Shown here: positions 48,101-59,785 of the stretch, one piece after another | How positions within the stretch are numbered: position 1 is the first letter of the stretch | How the letters are laid out: each line of letters begins with the position of its first letter | Assembly (NCBI GenBank): GCA_950022655.1 | Contig: OX465584.1 | Location: 63,366,841-63,430,840, forward strand | DNA from: Alentia gelatinosa | Lineage: Eukaryota > Annelida > Polychaeta > Phyllodocida > Polynoidae | Length of the DNA: 64,000 nt | Direction: 5' to 3' | Translations under genes and position numbers: made by a program | The notes under the pieces: model-generated | Databases searched by the model: none | The model's input: the letters and a program-made list of their open reading frames with translations, nothing else | Told to the model about the DNA's origin: nothing

Positions 48101-49704
48101 AAATGCCAAAAGCATGTCACAAAACAACCAAACCTCTCAGTCTCTTGACTTCTCGAGTACTCACCTTGCAAAAACCGGCTTTGCGCCTTGGTTATTCCGT
48201 TATAATGTTACGCCCTTCGTGCCGGAGTCAACATTAATGAGGCCTCGTATATCTGGTGAAAGTGTATCCAATGAGAAAAGTTGTGTTTTGTTTGTGTATT
48301 CATTTACTTTCCGTAAAACCAGATCACATCCCCTCTTCCTGAATGTAATGGCGGTTGGGGACGAACAACACCCCCCTATCGGAAGGTTGAAAGTAGTACC
48401 TTGAACTAGGTCACGGAGTATTTGAATGATTACTTTAGGAATATCTACTGGAATCTTAACCACTCGAGTTCAGTATCTAATGAGCTACATATAGCCTTTG
48501 ATTGGACGACTGTCAATTTGCCTGATTGATTTTCGGCAGAGTTATTTGGGTCTATTTCGCGATGCGGCGTGATAACCGGCGCAATGATTGGGCACGAGGG
48601 CGTGTCACATCGTACTCTCGACTTCCTACGAGATTTTCGTTCATCTTTGCTTCCCGCCACTACCAATAGAGGTCTCAATCGGTACAATGAAAAAAGTAAA
48701 GTAAAAAGAGCAAAGACGTGGTGCCCTCTGACGATTTTCAAATGCAACTTGATTTCCAGAGAGGAAACTTGTATCCAAGTATATGATAAAAATTTATAAT
48801 GGAAGAGCGCGGTACTGGTACTCTTATTTATCTAGAAATAGTAGAATCTGAGATTTTATCATCGCCTAGATCTAGAATCTACAGCTGTGTGCACAGAACA
48901 GTTCTATGGCTCAGTCAATGTCAAAATAAAAGATAAAGTCGTAATAAAAGCTAATTGTATTTTGCAACGGTAACTTGTGGTTGGAATTATGAAGAATATT
49001 TCAAGAAATAGAGAATGGATTCGTAATAGCTGTTTTCTTATATCAACAAAAGGACAGGAGAAAGTATTAACTCAGTGACAGCATTGTCTATATTGATGTA
49101 AAGCTGGCTATGATAGATGGCACTGTGAAAGTTGTGTTTATCTACTGCAGTGTCACCTTGTGGCTTGAGATGTGAACTACACTACCATCCCATTGAACAT
49201 GCTGCCACCAATGACAACAACTTTCCAAATTTTCATTAAAAGAATTTACTTATATCAATGATATAATTACAATTCAAAGTTTTACAGAAAAGTCTTTAAA
49301 AACTGTAATGCTGTTATATTGAGAAAGAAAAGATGCATTGAATTTGAGGCATCATACATCATTTATAGTGTGCTGATACATGGAGAAATCATGCGTCAAA
49401 TAGCACAGTGGTACCTCCAGCTATTAGCCTACCTCTCTAGCACAATTCCTACTCAATAATATCTCGTTAGTATTAAAATCATCCATTTATTGATCGTGTG
49501 ACATGCTCAGATGCGTTTTAAATTAAGGGACAGGTCAGAGACATTCAGCATGCTGATACTATCCCTTCCTGCCAACTCTGTGACATTGATAAAGTTGCCG
49601 ATACCCAGTATCTTAGAGGAATGCTCAGCAGACCATGACCAATTACTACAGAATGAAGTACCTCATTGATCCACTGTTAATTGACATATAGATCTGGGTC
49701 GTCC
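45109..49704. other. 4.6 kb without a supported gene
   Basis: Mostly single-copy, AT-rich. At 47405-47530 and 47530-47650 there is a two-copy direct repeat (GAGAGCATAT ... GCCATCCCAATGATC). The block 48150-48740 is less AT-rich, has two ATTGG boxes and the phrase GGGCACGAGGGCGTG, and could be a promoter. 45600-45720 on the minus strand has an ATG-led open stretch (MTNPSRRSGTRNAARISPVD) without splice support. The ARF6 transcription start may lie somewhere here or nearer 41 kb. Confidence 0.35.
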
Positions 49705-49905
49705 ACAGAGCTGTCTGTCTACAAAACAATCGTTTGCTGTATTTATTATCCATCTTCTCCAATAAATTAAACCCAGGAATTGCCATATTCAAGGGTATAT
49801 CATTAGCGACTATGGTTTTGTACTCCATAGCAGAAAGGGACTATTTTTCCATATACCATAACTTTGAGGCCGTATACCACAGCTTTGAATCTGAGTTCTT
49901 AGATA
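49705..49905. mobile_element. TTATTATCCATC hairpin family, truncated
   Basis: Keeps one hairpin edge (TCTACAAAACAATCGTTTGC), the TTTATTATCCATCTT boundary and part of the module with CCGTATACCACAG. Confidence 0.7.
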
Positions 49906-50057
49906 ATGGGTATTATTGGCAATGATGTGGGTCAACTTAATTCAACACCTATGGACGAACTTCCAACAGCTGGGACTGTTTTAGAGAAGGAGATTGACAA
50001 TAATTAAATGATAATTTTCATATGAGGTCCCTTTGTACCCTATACTTTCGTATGCAA

Positions 50058-50587
50058 GGGATGTCAGCAGCCCTTGAAAGAAGTCCCGTAAGTTATTTGC
50101 TGAGATAAACTAGCCCCCCCCCCTCCCCCCCCCCCCCACCACCACCAGACTACAACAAACAAGTTTACTCGGAACACAAACAATTAAAACTGTGTCCCCT
50201 GGTGAGTAGGATTGGTACTAATGTCTGTGCTCTCCATGCAGACTCCTACCTTCCATGTCCTATTAATGTTAAACCAAATATGTGCTTTAGAGATTGTAGT
50301 ATGAAGCTGGTTCCTGGTGTTAGGTATGCATTAAAGTGGTTTGTATGGTTACGCTTCAAGGCTTTCAGGGATTTTCATCCATGCATTATCTATGGAGAGC
50401 TTGTCAGGGAAACCCCTGAAAATTATGCAATTAATAATGGACATATTTATAGGATAATTGGCTATATGGGGTTCCAGAAACAATATGGGGTTTACACACA
50501 CAGGTTCTATTGAGGCTTTTGAATAGCGAGGACAACATTTTTGTTTTATAAAAACTCTGATTTCAGGAATTTCCTGAACTCTGACAC
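50058..50587. mobile_element. GGATGTCAG TIR element, copy 2
   Basis: Full-length partner of 13314-13836: GGGATGTCAGCAGCCCTTG on the left, ATTTCAGGAATTTCCTGAAC then CTGACAC on the right, with poly-C interior. Confidence 0.75.
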
Positions 50588-52934
50588 TACTGGTAAGTTA
50601 TTTAACAAACCCTAGTTTCACATCTAATGTTGGATTGCCCATTATGCATATTGCAGGGCAGTATTCTGTAAGTAAAGACATCTTTTGATCTTCTACAAAT
50701 GAGATTCAACTGTGAGCCTGGACTTGATCGTTGACTAAATAATTCTCTTAAAAGAAGAATGAAACCTGTCTACATACCATGATGGTTTTGGCAATGACAG
50801 GAGGTGCACTTACAATTATCTTTTACAAATAGAACTTATTAACTTCAAAGCTTCATCACAAAACACTGAAATAACATTAAAAAAAAAGTAAAATGACAAC
50901 GATATTGGTTGTTAATTATTTATTTACATCTACACTAAAATTAGAATGGAGACAGAAGCAAGTCAATTCAGATACATGATAGCAGATGAACTTGGGGAGA
51001 CTCGTGACAAAACAAAGCAGGAATTCTGTCATGAATGAAATTATACATTTTACATATATGACAGATGCGACAGAATATTGTTAGTGTTGTAATCAGTTTG
51101 ACAATGAATCAATTTACAGTGAATTTCTAATGAGAGGAATTCATAATGATCAATGAGTCAATGTAATAAAATCAAATTTACATTAGTATCAGAGGCAGTG
51201 CAATGACATGTTGATAAGTGCTAAATATCTTTTTCTTTCCACAATTTACAGAACGTTTCACAGACATGCTCACATACACACACATGGGAATATACAGAAT
51301 TTGAGCTATTGTTTTAATATACACTTGTACAAATATCAACACACTGTACATCTGTACACAGTCCTCTACAAATTCACACAGAAACCTGAGAATGGAAACA
51401 TATACAACGGTTAAAGAACATGAGGAAATTTGCTATTCCTTTGTAGAATAGAGAATAAATGTAATTTTAAATTCAAAAATACCTCATATACACATTAAAA
51501 TACTTTTTATTTTTTCGATGTAAAAATAACATATACATTCCTCAGTAAAATACAATATGAAAAATGAATATGAAAGAAATGTTCATATAGAAATCACTTA
51601 GAAGCTGCACGTATATATAACACAGAAAAAAGTACTATTCATGTATATCGAACTCAGTCAAATACGTGAAAGACATAAGCAGTCATAATATAGCTGAATT
51701 ATAAAGGAAGGTAAAGCAAATTGTTGTTGATCACATTAGCAATAATAAGGTATGAAATAAAAATATGACCAAACCGAGGATTTATATCTGGGGATGGTAC
51801 ATATACCATATAAGAATTATAATGAACTAAATCACAATATTATGTTTTAGGCCAGTATTGTTTTCATTATTGTTGGCAAAGTTTTCTTAAAAATAAAAAT
51901 AGAGAGAAATGCGACTCCGAAAAACAGAAAAGTCTGCACCTTTCTGAACCCGCTTCAGACACAAGTCTGCCACTGGGATCCGTTCCGGGTCTGGTTGGGT
52001 GGAGCCAACTTGCAGATATTCTTAAATCATAATCATAAAAGAAAACCCTGAGAGATCAGATATAATTGATGTATGTATATACCTTGTGTACTTCTATCCC
52101 TGCTCATTAATCAGGAGTTCAGTTTTGTAGTGGTATTTATAACACTGGGTGACTGTTACTGAATGCAGCATACTTTGCCGTTCAGTAGAACAGGGTAATC
52201 ATAACACTCAGCCACTGGATACTGGTTACTGGATGCCGTTTAGTAGGACCGAGTAGTTATAAAAAAGTGGATACTGAATACTTTAAAGATAGGCAGGACT
52301 GGATAGTTATAAAACTATGGGTGACTGTCAGGATTGCCATTAATCAGTGATTTTATGTTGATGTAGTCATTTTCCGTGGATACAAAACTGTGGTAATTGT
52401 CACTAGATGTTGCACGCTTTGCCGCTGAGTAGGACTGGCTAGTTATACCAGAGCTGATGACTATCACTGGATGCTGAACATTTCATCATTGAGTAGGACG
52501 GGGATAGTTATAACAGAGTCGGTGACTATAACAGGATGCTGAAAGTTTCACCATTGAGTAGAATGGGGCAGTTATAACAGAGCCGATGACTTCTCACTGG
52601 ATGCTGAATATTTCACCGCTGAGTAGGACCGGGGTTCTAATAACAGAGTCTGTGACGGTTATAACAGCCCAGATTACTATCACTGGAAGTTGAATGTTTT
52701 ACCGTTGAGTAGGACCGGGCAGTTAAAACAGAGCCGATGACTGTCGCTGGATACTGAATGTTGTAGCGCTAATTAGGCCTGGGCAGTCATAACAGAGCTG
52801 ATGACAATCACTGGATGCTGAACGTTTCGTTGTTGAGTTGGGTAGGATAGTTGAACAGAGCCGATGACTATCACTGGATGCTGAATGTTTTACCGTTGAG
52901 TAGAACTGGGTAGTTATAACACTGTGGGTGACTG
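50588..52934 (-). other. Probable 3' UTR and 3' flank of the right-hand gene
   Basis: Downstream on the minus strand of the TAA at 52935. Inverted polyadenylation signals occur near 51506 and 50925. The last 0.8 kb next to the stop is a diverged tandem repeat; the rest is single-copy and AT-rich. Confidence 0.4.
52130..52930. repeat. Diverged 60-70 bp tandem repeat in the 3' UTR
   Basis: About 12 units with CACTGGATGCTGAATGTTT, GTTGAGTAGGACCGGG and AGTTATAACAGAGCCGATGA. The last unit ends within a few bases of the stop codon and appears to overlap the final codons (GCTGCAGGCTTCACC). Confidence 0.85.
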
Positions 52935-53046
52935 TTACTGAATGCTGCAGGCTTCACCTTTCAGTAGGACCGGACTTTGTATGACTTTGTTTGCGGCCTC
53001 GCCCGCTGTCTCCAGGACCTTCCACGCTGCGCTCCCCCGAGACAAC
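52935..53046 (-). CDS. Right-hand gene, last coding exon
   Basis: 112 nt. The acceptor TTTTCACTGAAG ends at 53047-53048. The first base completes a Thr codon left by the 57585 exon, and 36 codons follow to TAA at 52935-52937: LSRGSAAWKVLETAGEAANK then VIQSPVLLKGEACSIQ. Phase and acceptor fit, and the composition (charged plus Ala, helix-like) is coding. The final residues lie in the first unit of the adjoining tandem repeat, so the C-terminus may have been extended by the repeat. Confidence 0.65.
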
Positions 53047-53214
53047 CTTCAGTGAAAATACAAACAGTATGCTATATACGCTGTGAACTGCTCAACACTG
53101 GGATATATCTTTCTCTATTATGTATGTGTTGTTGTTTGCTCAATTATGATCGGATAACTAGCACCACAAACTTTCACGATACTGAAAAAATATTTGCTTT
53201 TTAAATTTTTTTTT

Positions 53215-54131
53215 AATCAATTTTTTTTTATTCAGGGTATGAAATACATATGTAGATCTCCAGACTCAGCCGGAGCCATTCTGTTGTCTGGTCCCTCTAA
53301 GGGTTAGCAAGAAACACATAGTGGTGTACAGGTGGATAACATCTAGGTAGTTAGGCATACAGATGGAAATCAGTCACTCATGGGATCTAGTGGGGAAACA
53401 AAGCAGAGGGGATTCCGTTCAAAGTATAATGAGATGAAATGAGACATAGAGACACGTCGGTATAAGCAAGGTTATCATACACTAGTTATCAGACCATGTC
53501 ATAGACAGTAAACCGATTAACAATTCGGGACAGACAATAATAAAAATAATAATTGAGTTGGCCAGGTTTCAGGTAATAATAATAATAATAGTAATAGGAC
53601 CCGAGATAATAGTTTGGGCCAAGCAGCATACCTGAACATCTATTATCAGACCAGCCCCCTAGACCTTTATTTGCATTATAGTACCTAGCAGTATACCATC
53701 TAAGTCACAACTAGTTGCAATCACAATCTAGTAAGTGAAGGTGAATAGTAATATATCAGGAACAAAGCAGGACAATAAAAACAGTAGGGGGTCACCTGTT
53801 GCAGTCACAATCAGAGTGAGTAGGAGATATAAATACAAGCTAGGTGAAATAACCTGAAAGAGTTAGACTGTGGGTCTGATTTAGGTTAGAAAGCACTCTG
53901 GGTAATTTAATTTTAGAACTAGTTTAAAACGTTTCAGGCTGGTTATGGTTGTGTACACTTCTTTCAGACGATTCCAGCGCGAGATTGCTCGGTAATAGAA
54001 ACTATTATTAAAGACAGCGTTCTTCGGCTGGGGGAGAGTTAATCTGATCCCTTGCATACCTCTAGTGGGTAACTGACGGTTATCAACAATGAGCACATCT
54101 TTAGATAAAGTGTAAGCGAAGTAGAAATGAA
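53215..54131 (-). mobile_element. 5'-truncated LINE with reverse-transcriptase tail
   Basis: On the minus strand, 54131-53881 encodes the extreme C-terminus of a non-LTR retrotransposon polyprotein: GIRLTLPQPKN then NSFYYRAISRWNRL, the signature found after the RT domain in several LINE clades, ending in TGA or a nearby stop at about 53881. The 3' UTR follows to about 53225, with an AATAAA run into poly-A (seen as poly-T at about 53205-53235 on the plus strand). It lies in the last intron of the right-hand gene, same strand. Clade not determined. Confidence 0.8.
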
Positions 54132-54540
54132 AATGCTAATGAAAATATGCAAACTTTTAAGTCTTGAAAAATTCGTTTCTTTTTCTTATTAGAAAAGATT
54201 GGTTAAGTCTTTGATACTGATTGTACATATGGCATATGTTAAAATTATAAATGTATGCCAAATAATTTATCAAATAAAAGTAATTCTATGATCCATTCTC
54301 TATTGTTAGGATGTGAGTATGAACAGTGCAAAAGACAAGCAGAATAAATTCAATCAAGCAGTCCAACACAGAACATTTCAAAAGAGAAATATGGCAAAGG
54401 AGCCTTGGTTATTGATAATCATCAAATGGACATGCTTAAAGACGGTTATTCAAAATCGGCAAGTCAAAGAACAAAATTCACTTCACATGATGAAATCTGT
54501 AAATCATTTGATCAAACTTAATAAATGAGCATTATGAAAA
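54132..54540. other. AT-rich intron spacer
   Basis: Single-copy, AT-rich, with no gene supported. Confidence 0.4.
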
Positions 54541-54719
54541 GGGGCCATCCATAAAGTACATACGCAGAATTTCCAAATTTTTTGACCCCCCCCCCCCCGA
54601 CCATCCCTCTCGATCTTGTACGCAATAGAACAAAGAGGGAGCATACGCAAAATTTCCAAAATTTTTGACCCCCCCCCCCCCCACCCCCCTCAGTGCGTAC
54701 ATACTTTATGGATGGCCCC
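54541..54719. mobile_element. GGGGCCATCCATAAAGTA TIR element, best copy
   Basis: The left end GGGGCCATCCATAAAGTACA and the right inverted end GGGGCCATCCATAAAGTATG are near-perfect over about 26 bases. AAA flanks on each side may be a target duplication. The interior has two AATTTCCAAATTTTTTGACC-type units each ending in poly-C. Confidence 0.85.
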
Positions 54720-54929
54720 AAAAGGTAATTTTGTATTAAACCTGAGAGGGTTGCTTTAATTAATCTCAATGATCAAACACAGTCCAGTTTCCAAGCATGG
54801 GAATAAGTTCTTTAATGGGGCTTTTTTTCGAATAGAAAACACCATTTATGATTTAGTATTTTTGAAAAAAAATCGACCCCAAATTTGTTCAATAGTTTTC
54901 TCATTAATTCTTGGAACCAGCTACGTGTT

Positions 54930-55085
54930 TATATAGACAATAATCGATGATATTTTGGCAGGTCGGCCGTAAACCACAAAATGTGAACGCGCAGTAATAG
55001 ATGAGCGATAGCGAGTGTATTACGTTGTCAACCTCAAGTGGTTTATAGAGACGACCGTCAAAAAAACATCGATTGTTGTATTTCT
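54930..55085. mobile_element. TTATTATCCATC family, hairpin only
   Basis: GACAATAATCGATGATATTT to AAACATCGATTGTTGTATTT, loop GAGCGATAGCGAG. The module that should follow is absent, replaced by unrelated sequence. Confidence 0.75.
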
Positions 55086-55179
55086 TTCCCTTGGTCACAT
55101 TAATGATAATTTTCATTCCTAGAAATTCGATAATTTTTTTTAAAAGGTTTAAACAATGGGTGTTTTTTATGGCCATTAC

Positions 55180-55475
55180 CTCACCCCCAGTATTTCTTCA
55201 CCATAGGCTTATCATTGGGAACTTGTATCCAACGTCCGTTGAGTATTTTGAAAAAAATACTCAATGGGGGATCATGTCACCAATGTTAGCTGATTAGTCA
55301 ATTTGAAGGGTGAGATAAATTCAGAAACCCATTCAAGTTTACGAGTTCAATCTCATCTCATTTGAATCACTACATCATTCACTCGGCTTCATCTTGTGAA
55401 TTACTACGCGATTCAAACTTGATGATATACAAGCTTGGACTATAAACTTTCATAGGTTTCCTCTATAGTAATTAA
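55180..55475. mobile_element. GTGAGATAAA hairpin element, complete
   Basis: Module from CTCACCCCCAGTATTTCTT to GGGTGAGATAAA (about 55316), inner stem GAGTATTTTGAAAAAAATACTC, then a hairpin with loop GGCTTCATCTTG and terminus TTTCATAGGTTTCCTCTATA. Confidence 0.82.
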
Positions 55476-55552
55476 CAATGGATAGTGATTTACTGTGGCC
55501 CCATACATTTTCAATGGGGACTTTGTAACCCATGGGTAAGAAATATACATTA

Positions 55553-56058
55553 CTAAATACCCATGCCGTATATACTGTAATTACGCACCGTTTCGGCATA
55601 TGACGGAAAATGTGGACTACCTACCCATACACATTTATTAAAATAATGGTTGTTTAGCCAAATGAAATTGTTTTTTTTCTTTTAAATTTCGGGTATATAG
55701 TAAATATATAACGTCTGTAATTATATAGAACGTCCTGACCATGCTGTACAAGTCACAGAACGAGATGCTAATTTACCGTTTCTACGGACCGAGACATTTA
55801 TGCCGAGTTCCGTACAAACGGTAAATTAGCATCGAGTTCTGTGACTTGTACAAGCATGGTTGGACGTTATATATTTACTATATACCCGAAATTAAAAAAA
55901 AAAAAATTCATTTTTCTTAACAACCAAATTTTTTATAAATGTGTATTGCTAGGTGGTCCGTATTTTAGTGTACGGACCAGTGGTCCGTACAGTATTTTTA
56001 CGTCATATGCCAAAACGGTGCGTATTTATAGTATATACGGCATCGGTATATAGTAAAA
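55553..56058. mobile_element. Module-hairpin-module palindrome, TACTATATACC family
   Basis: Left module 55553-55708, central hairpin about 55722-55866 (arms CTGTACAAGTCACAGAAC and inverse, centre ACATTTATGCCG), right module 55868-56058 inverted. Compared with 12033-12716 it has one hairpin where that has two. A loose extra arm follows at 56060-56115. Confidence 0.82.
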
Positions 56059-56119
56059 ACCGTAAATTACCATCTCGTTCTGTGACTTGTACAGCATGGT
56101 CAGGATGTTCTGTATAAAT

Positions 56120-56464
56120 CCTGATGCAAACTAAGGTCTGTTGCAGCAGTGTTGTTCAGAACTTAAGTGCTTCAACTAAACACTGCTTGTAAGTATTCTA
56201 AAAGCGATGTTAAAAACTTGGCATTCAGTGTTATTCCAACAAGCAGCAAACTGAAGCAGACCACACTTACATTGATTGTTTTTTCATACAATCAACTTCC
56301 GAAATCTATTAAGATTCCTGAAAAGGATATGGAATGCACACACACTTAAATTGCTATCAAATATCACTACATAACGTCATACTGAAACACGGATTCTTTG
56401 ACTGGGAAGATATTAGTTCTATGGATATCTAAAACACGTATGGATATAATGGCTAAAAAGCGCA
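56120..56464. other. Intron spacer
   Basis: A 60-codon open stretch on the plus strand (56167-56349) resembles the SFKxxLK tail common to LINE ORFs only faintly. Nothing else. Confidence 0.3.
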
Positions 56465-56830
56465 TGGTATAAATAGACAATAATCGATGGTTTTGTGGAC
56501 AGGCGGCCGTAAACCACGAGAGGTTGGTGAGTAGTAATACACGAGCGCAAACTCGAGTGGTTTACATAGCCGCCTGTCCACATAACCATCGTTTGTTGCA
56601 TTTATCATCCATCTTTTCGAATAATTCAAACTTAATAATTGCCCTACTAAAGTATATAACAATAGGGACTATTTCTTTGCTCTATAGTACAAAAAGGGCT
56701 ATTTTTCCGTATACCATGACCTTGAGGCTGTATACCACAGATTTGAATCTATATACTACAGTTATGGTATCTGACAGGTTTTATATAATGGGTCGTGGTT
56801 TACCCCATACATTTTCAATGGGGTTTTCAT
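56465..56830. mobile_element. TTATTATCCATC hairpin element
   Basis: Hairpin 56476-56610 with the same 20-base arms as 35805 (TGTGGACAGGCGGCCGTAAA), a shortened loop, and a module up to GGGGTTTTCATATATGATGG, where the 32-bp array begins. Confidence 0.8.
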
Positions 56831-56844
56831 ATATGATGGCTTGG

Positions 56845-57500
56845 AGCTCCCGGGGTTTGGTCGGGGTATGGCTTGGTGCAACCAGGGTTTGGTCGGTGAC
56901 TGGCTTGGTGCAGCCGGGGTTTGGTTGGGATATAGCTTGGTGCAGACAGGGTTTGGTCGGTGTATGGCATGGTGCAGCGAGGGTTTGGTCAGTGTATGGC
57001 TTGGTGCAGACAGGGTTTGGTCGGTGTATGGCTTGGTGCTCTCTGGGTTTGGTCGGGATATGGCTTGGTGCAGACAGGGTTTGGTCGGGGTATGGCTTGA
57101 TACAGCGAGGGTTTGGTCGGGGTATGGCTTGGTGCAGCGAGGGTTTGGTCGGGGTATGGCTTGGTACTCCTGGGGTTTGGTCGGGTATGGCTTGGTACAG
57201 CCGGGGTTTGGTCGGTGTATGGCTTGGTGCAGACAGGGTTTGGTCGGGATATGGCTTGGTACTCTCTGGGTTTGGTTGGGGTATGGCTTGATACAGCCAG
57301 GGTTTGGTCGAAGTATGGCTTGGTGCAGCCAGGGTTTGGTCGGGTATGGTTTGGTGCAGCCAGGGTTTGGTCGGGTATGGCTTGGTGCAGCCAGGGTTTG
57401 GTCGGGTATGGCTTGGTGCAGCCAGGGTTTGGTCGGGGTATTGCTTGGTGCAGACAGGGTTTGATCGGAGTGTGGCTTGGTGCAGACAGGGTTTGGTCCT
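56845..57500. repeat. 32-bp minisatellite, about 20 copies
   Basis: Unit GGGTTTGGTCGGGGTATGGC plus TTGGTGCAGCCA. Because 32 is not a multiple of three, the frames rotate every unit and return after 96 bases, and long open frames arise in all three plus frames by chance. It ends about 85 bases from the donor of the exon at 57585 and starts at the edge of a hairpin element. Confidence 0.96.
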
Positions 57501-57584
57501 CAGTAATTTACCTAAACAGGAAATTTAAGCAAATATTTGTCCATATTTTGAGATGCCATGTGTTTACGGATGGAGGTTACTCAC

Positions 57585-57677
57585 GTCTTGGGAGTGACGG
57601 GAGTGTCCGCCTGTTGGGTTTCAGAAGAGTGTCCCACCTCCGGACTCTCCTCGAGATCCTCGTGTAAAGGATCCAAC
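57585..57677 (-). CDS. Right-hand gene, penultimate coding exon
   Basis: 93 nt between acceptor CTATTTCAG and donor GTGAGTAAC. Encodes LDPLHEDLEESPEVGHSSET then QQADTPVTPK, acidic with ESPE and VTPK sites. The leading G completes an Arg codon from the 59087 exon; the trailing AC begins the Thr finished at 53046. The intron to the last exon is 4.5 kb and holds a LINE, a minisatellite and several hairpin elements. Confidence 0.8.
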
Positions 57678-57904
57678 CTGAAATAGAGACAGTAGATGAG
57701 TTGTAAGGTTCATCAGATCAGCCCAGTGCTGCCCCCTGTTTATGTTCTATATGTCATGTAAACTATATGTCATGTATGTGCTGCCACCTAGTGTTAGGAA
57801 ATAAACCACCACAGCATCAACCAAACCATGTGCTTCACTGACTCTGAAGTAATCATCAAATAACTACCAATCCATCAAACATCAAAACACTACAAGAGTG
57901 AGAA

Positions 57905-58195
57905 TAAAAAATGATCTCATCTCCATAGGCTTAACGTTAGAAACTAATATTCCACGGCCGTGAAGGTATTGTACCCAATACTCAATGGCTAACTGGATGA
58001 GTTATCTTATTGATTAATAATGTTTCTGATCATGTATATGGGGTGAGATAAAAATCAGAAACCGACTCCATGAAAATAACCGCACTCTACCTCATTTGAC
58101 CGTTTTTGCTTCGTGAATTACTCCACGGTCAACCTTGGTGGAGTACAGACCAAGTTATTTTCATCTCATGAGTTTCCTTCTAAGAAACCGATGAG
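57905..58195. mobile_element. Hairpin element, GGGGTGAGATAAAAATC family
   Basis: Module from about 57917 (ATGATCTCATCTCCATAGGC) to GGGGTGAGATAAAAATCAG at 58057, then a hairpin of about 120 bp with arms CATGAAAATAACC / AAGTTATTTTCATC and loop TTTTTGCTTCGTGAATTAC. Related to the GTGAGATAAA family at the module edge only. Remnants of like elements continue to about 58650. Confidence 0.65.
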
Positions 58196-58756
58196 TGTTT
58201 GGTTTGTGTCCCCGTTGCCCATCGAGTTTGGAGTACAAATGACATATAATATGAAATTTATCTTAGCCTGGAAATATTTATCTGTTTATCGCCCATTGAG
58301 TATGAGTTACCGTACTCACAAGCCTGTTGAGTATGAGTTCCTACTGTTAAGCCTATGTACATTTATACCAGGCTAAGATAAAATGATGACTCTGCTGATA
58401 TAAACACATCCAATGCGCAAAATTCAACTTGTTCAATAGATTTCCTCTAGACCTAAACATGGCGCAATAGGCCATAACGTCACAAACCTTAGCCAATCAG
58501 TCAGTGATAGGGATGAGATAAAATCTGAACTGCACTCAATCCATAGATGCTGAAAATATACCATGAGATGTAGTACATAATCTAACTAGGCTTTGCCTTG
58601 TGCGATCACTCCGCAACCAAAATTCATGGCATATTTTCCGCCACTACGGATCTTGATGAATTTGCTTCTTCGCCCTGGTAAAACGATCTCCCATATCAAG
58701 GTCACCTTGGCCCAGAACGGAGGAGCCCTGTTTACTAAATGTCTACTTTGTAGGTC

Positions 58757-59010
58757 ACAGAGTGATTGCTAGATCCGCCATCATCTGCCAGGAAATTGTA
58801 AGATAGCGCCACTGTAGTCGGGGTGCAACCACTGTTATCAGTTGTCACAATCTATAGATAATATTGAGACGAGGCAAAAATTCCTTCATGGCAATCCCCC
58901 CCAAAATATCTTAAAATCCATTGATAATTGGTCCTGCCACCTGGTGTTTTGGATGGCATCGGGGGGCAAGATGGCCACCTCCATAGCACAACAGCTTATG
59001 TGCCCTATAT
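58757..59010 (+). mobile_element. CCGCCATNATCC family, copy 2
   Basis: AGAGTGATTGCTAGATCCGC to GGGGGGCAAGATGGCCACC. Shorter by internal deletions than 23663-23960. Confidence 0.75.
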
Positions 59011-59086
59011 GACACCATGTCTGTGAAGCGTGAACATTTCAGAGGGAATAGCATCGGTGAGTGTCTTTTATTTCAACGTTACTCAC

Positions 59087-59221
59087 CGAGGCGGTGTTGA
59101 GCAGTCTGAGTCTGGATACGCGCGGTCTGCATAGTTCGATGAACACCATTCGTCGTCTAAGACATCTGCTTGTTCAGACGGAGAGTAAATTCCCATCTCC
59201 GAAGTCTCGTTGATGTAGGAC
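59087..59221 (-). CDS. Right-hand gene, internal exon
   Basis: 135 nt, acceptor GTGGTTTAG and donor GTGAGTAACG. Encodes SYINETSEMGIYSPSEQADV then LDDEWCSSNYADRAYPDSDC and STPP. Very acidic and rich in Ser, Tyr and Asp, with YSPSE and STPP sites. Phase 2 on entry and on exit agrees with both neighbours. Confidence 0.82.
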
Positions 59222-59785
59222 CTAAACCACACGATAAGATAATGTTTGGTTATAGACAGTAAAACCGTTAGGCGACCAAATAGTTTTGAAGGTATTTTAT
59301 TTAGAACCAACGTTTTGGGCTTTTGTTGGCCTTTATCAAGTTGATATGATATTAGCGTGCAGTAAAGTGTTAACTATTGCACGCACGTAACAAATAAATC
59401 ATTGGCGGTTGGTTAGGGTAAATACCAAACTGAACTCAATTCAGTAATGTTAGTGTTTATCACACTCTGGTCAGGTCAGCTTCTCACTACGCTCGGCTAA
59501 CGCTTCGTGCAGTAATTAGTGACCTTCCCTTCGTGCAATAAACACGAACACTATCTTGTTCAGTTTCTAATAAGTATCACTATCACTCATCATATCTCAT
59601 CTCATACGGATGTGCTTATAGTTCATATATATGTATGCGTTAAGTGTGTAGGGCCTAAGCACGTTATTGTTATAGAATTGTACCAGCCATACAACAAGAA
59701 CTGTCTTTTGTAAGGGCGGAAGAACGGTAAATCCGAGCCTGGACATTTTTCACATGTAAAATGATGAACCCTAATAAAAGAATTA
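59222..59785 (-). other. Intron
   Basis: Unique; contains an imperfect TTGGGCTTTTGTTGGCC phrase. No other feature. Confidence 0.4.

Noticed and set aside
53881..54131. Exon of the right-hand gene
   Set aside because: The peptide has the LPQPKN...NSFYYRAISRWN pattern of LINE reverse-transcriptase tails and is followed by a retroelement-type 3' end.
56524..57667. Open frames of 180-255 codons with GLVGVWLGA-type repeats
   Set aside because: The 32-bp array rotates through all three frames without stops; only the minus-strand exon at 57585-57677 is supported.
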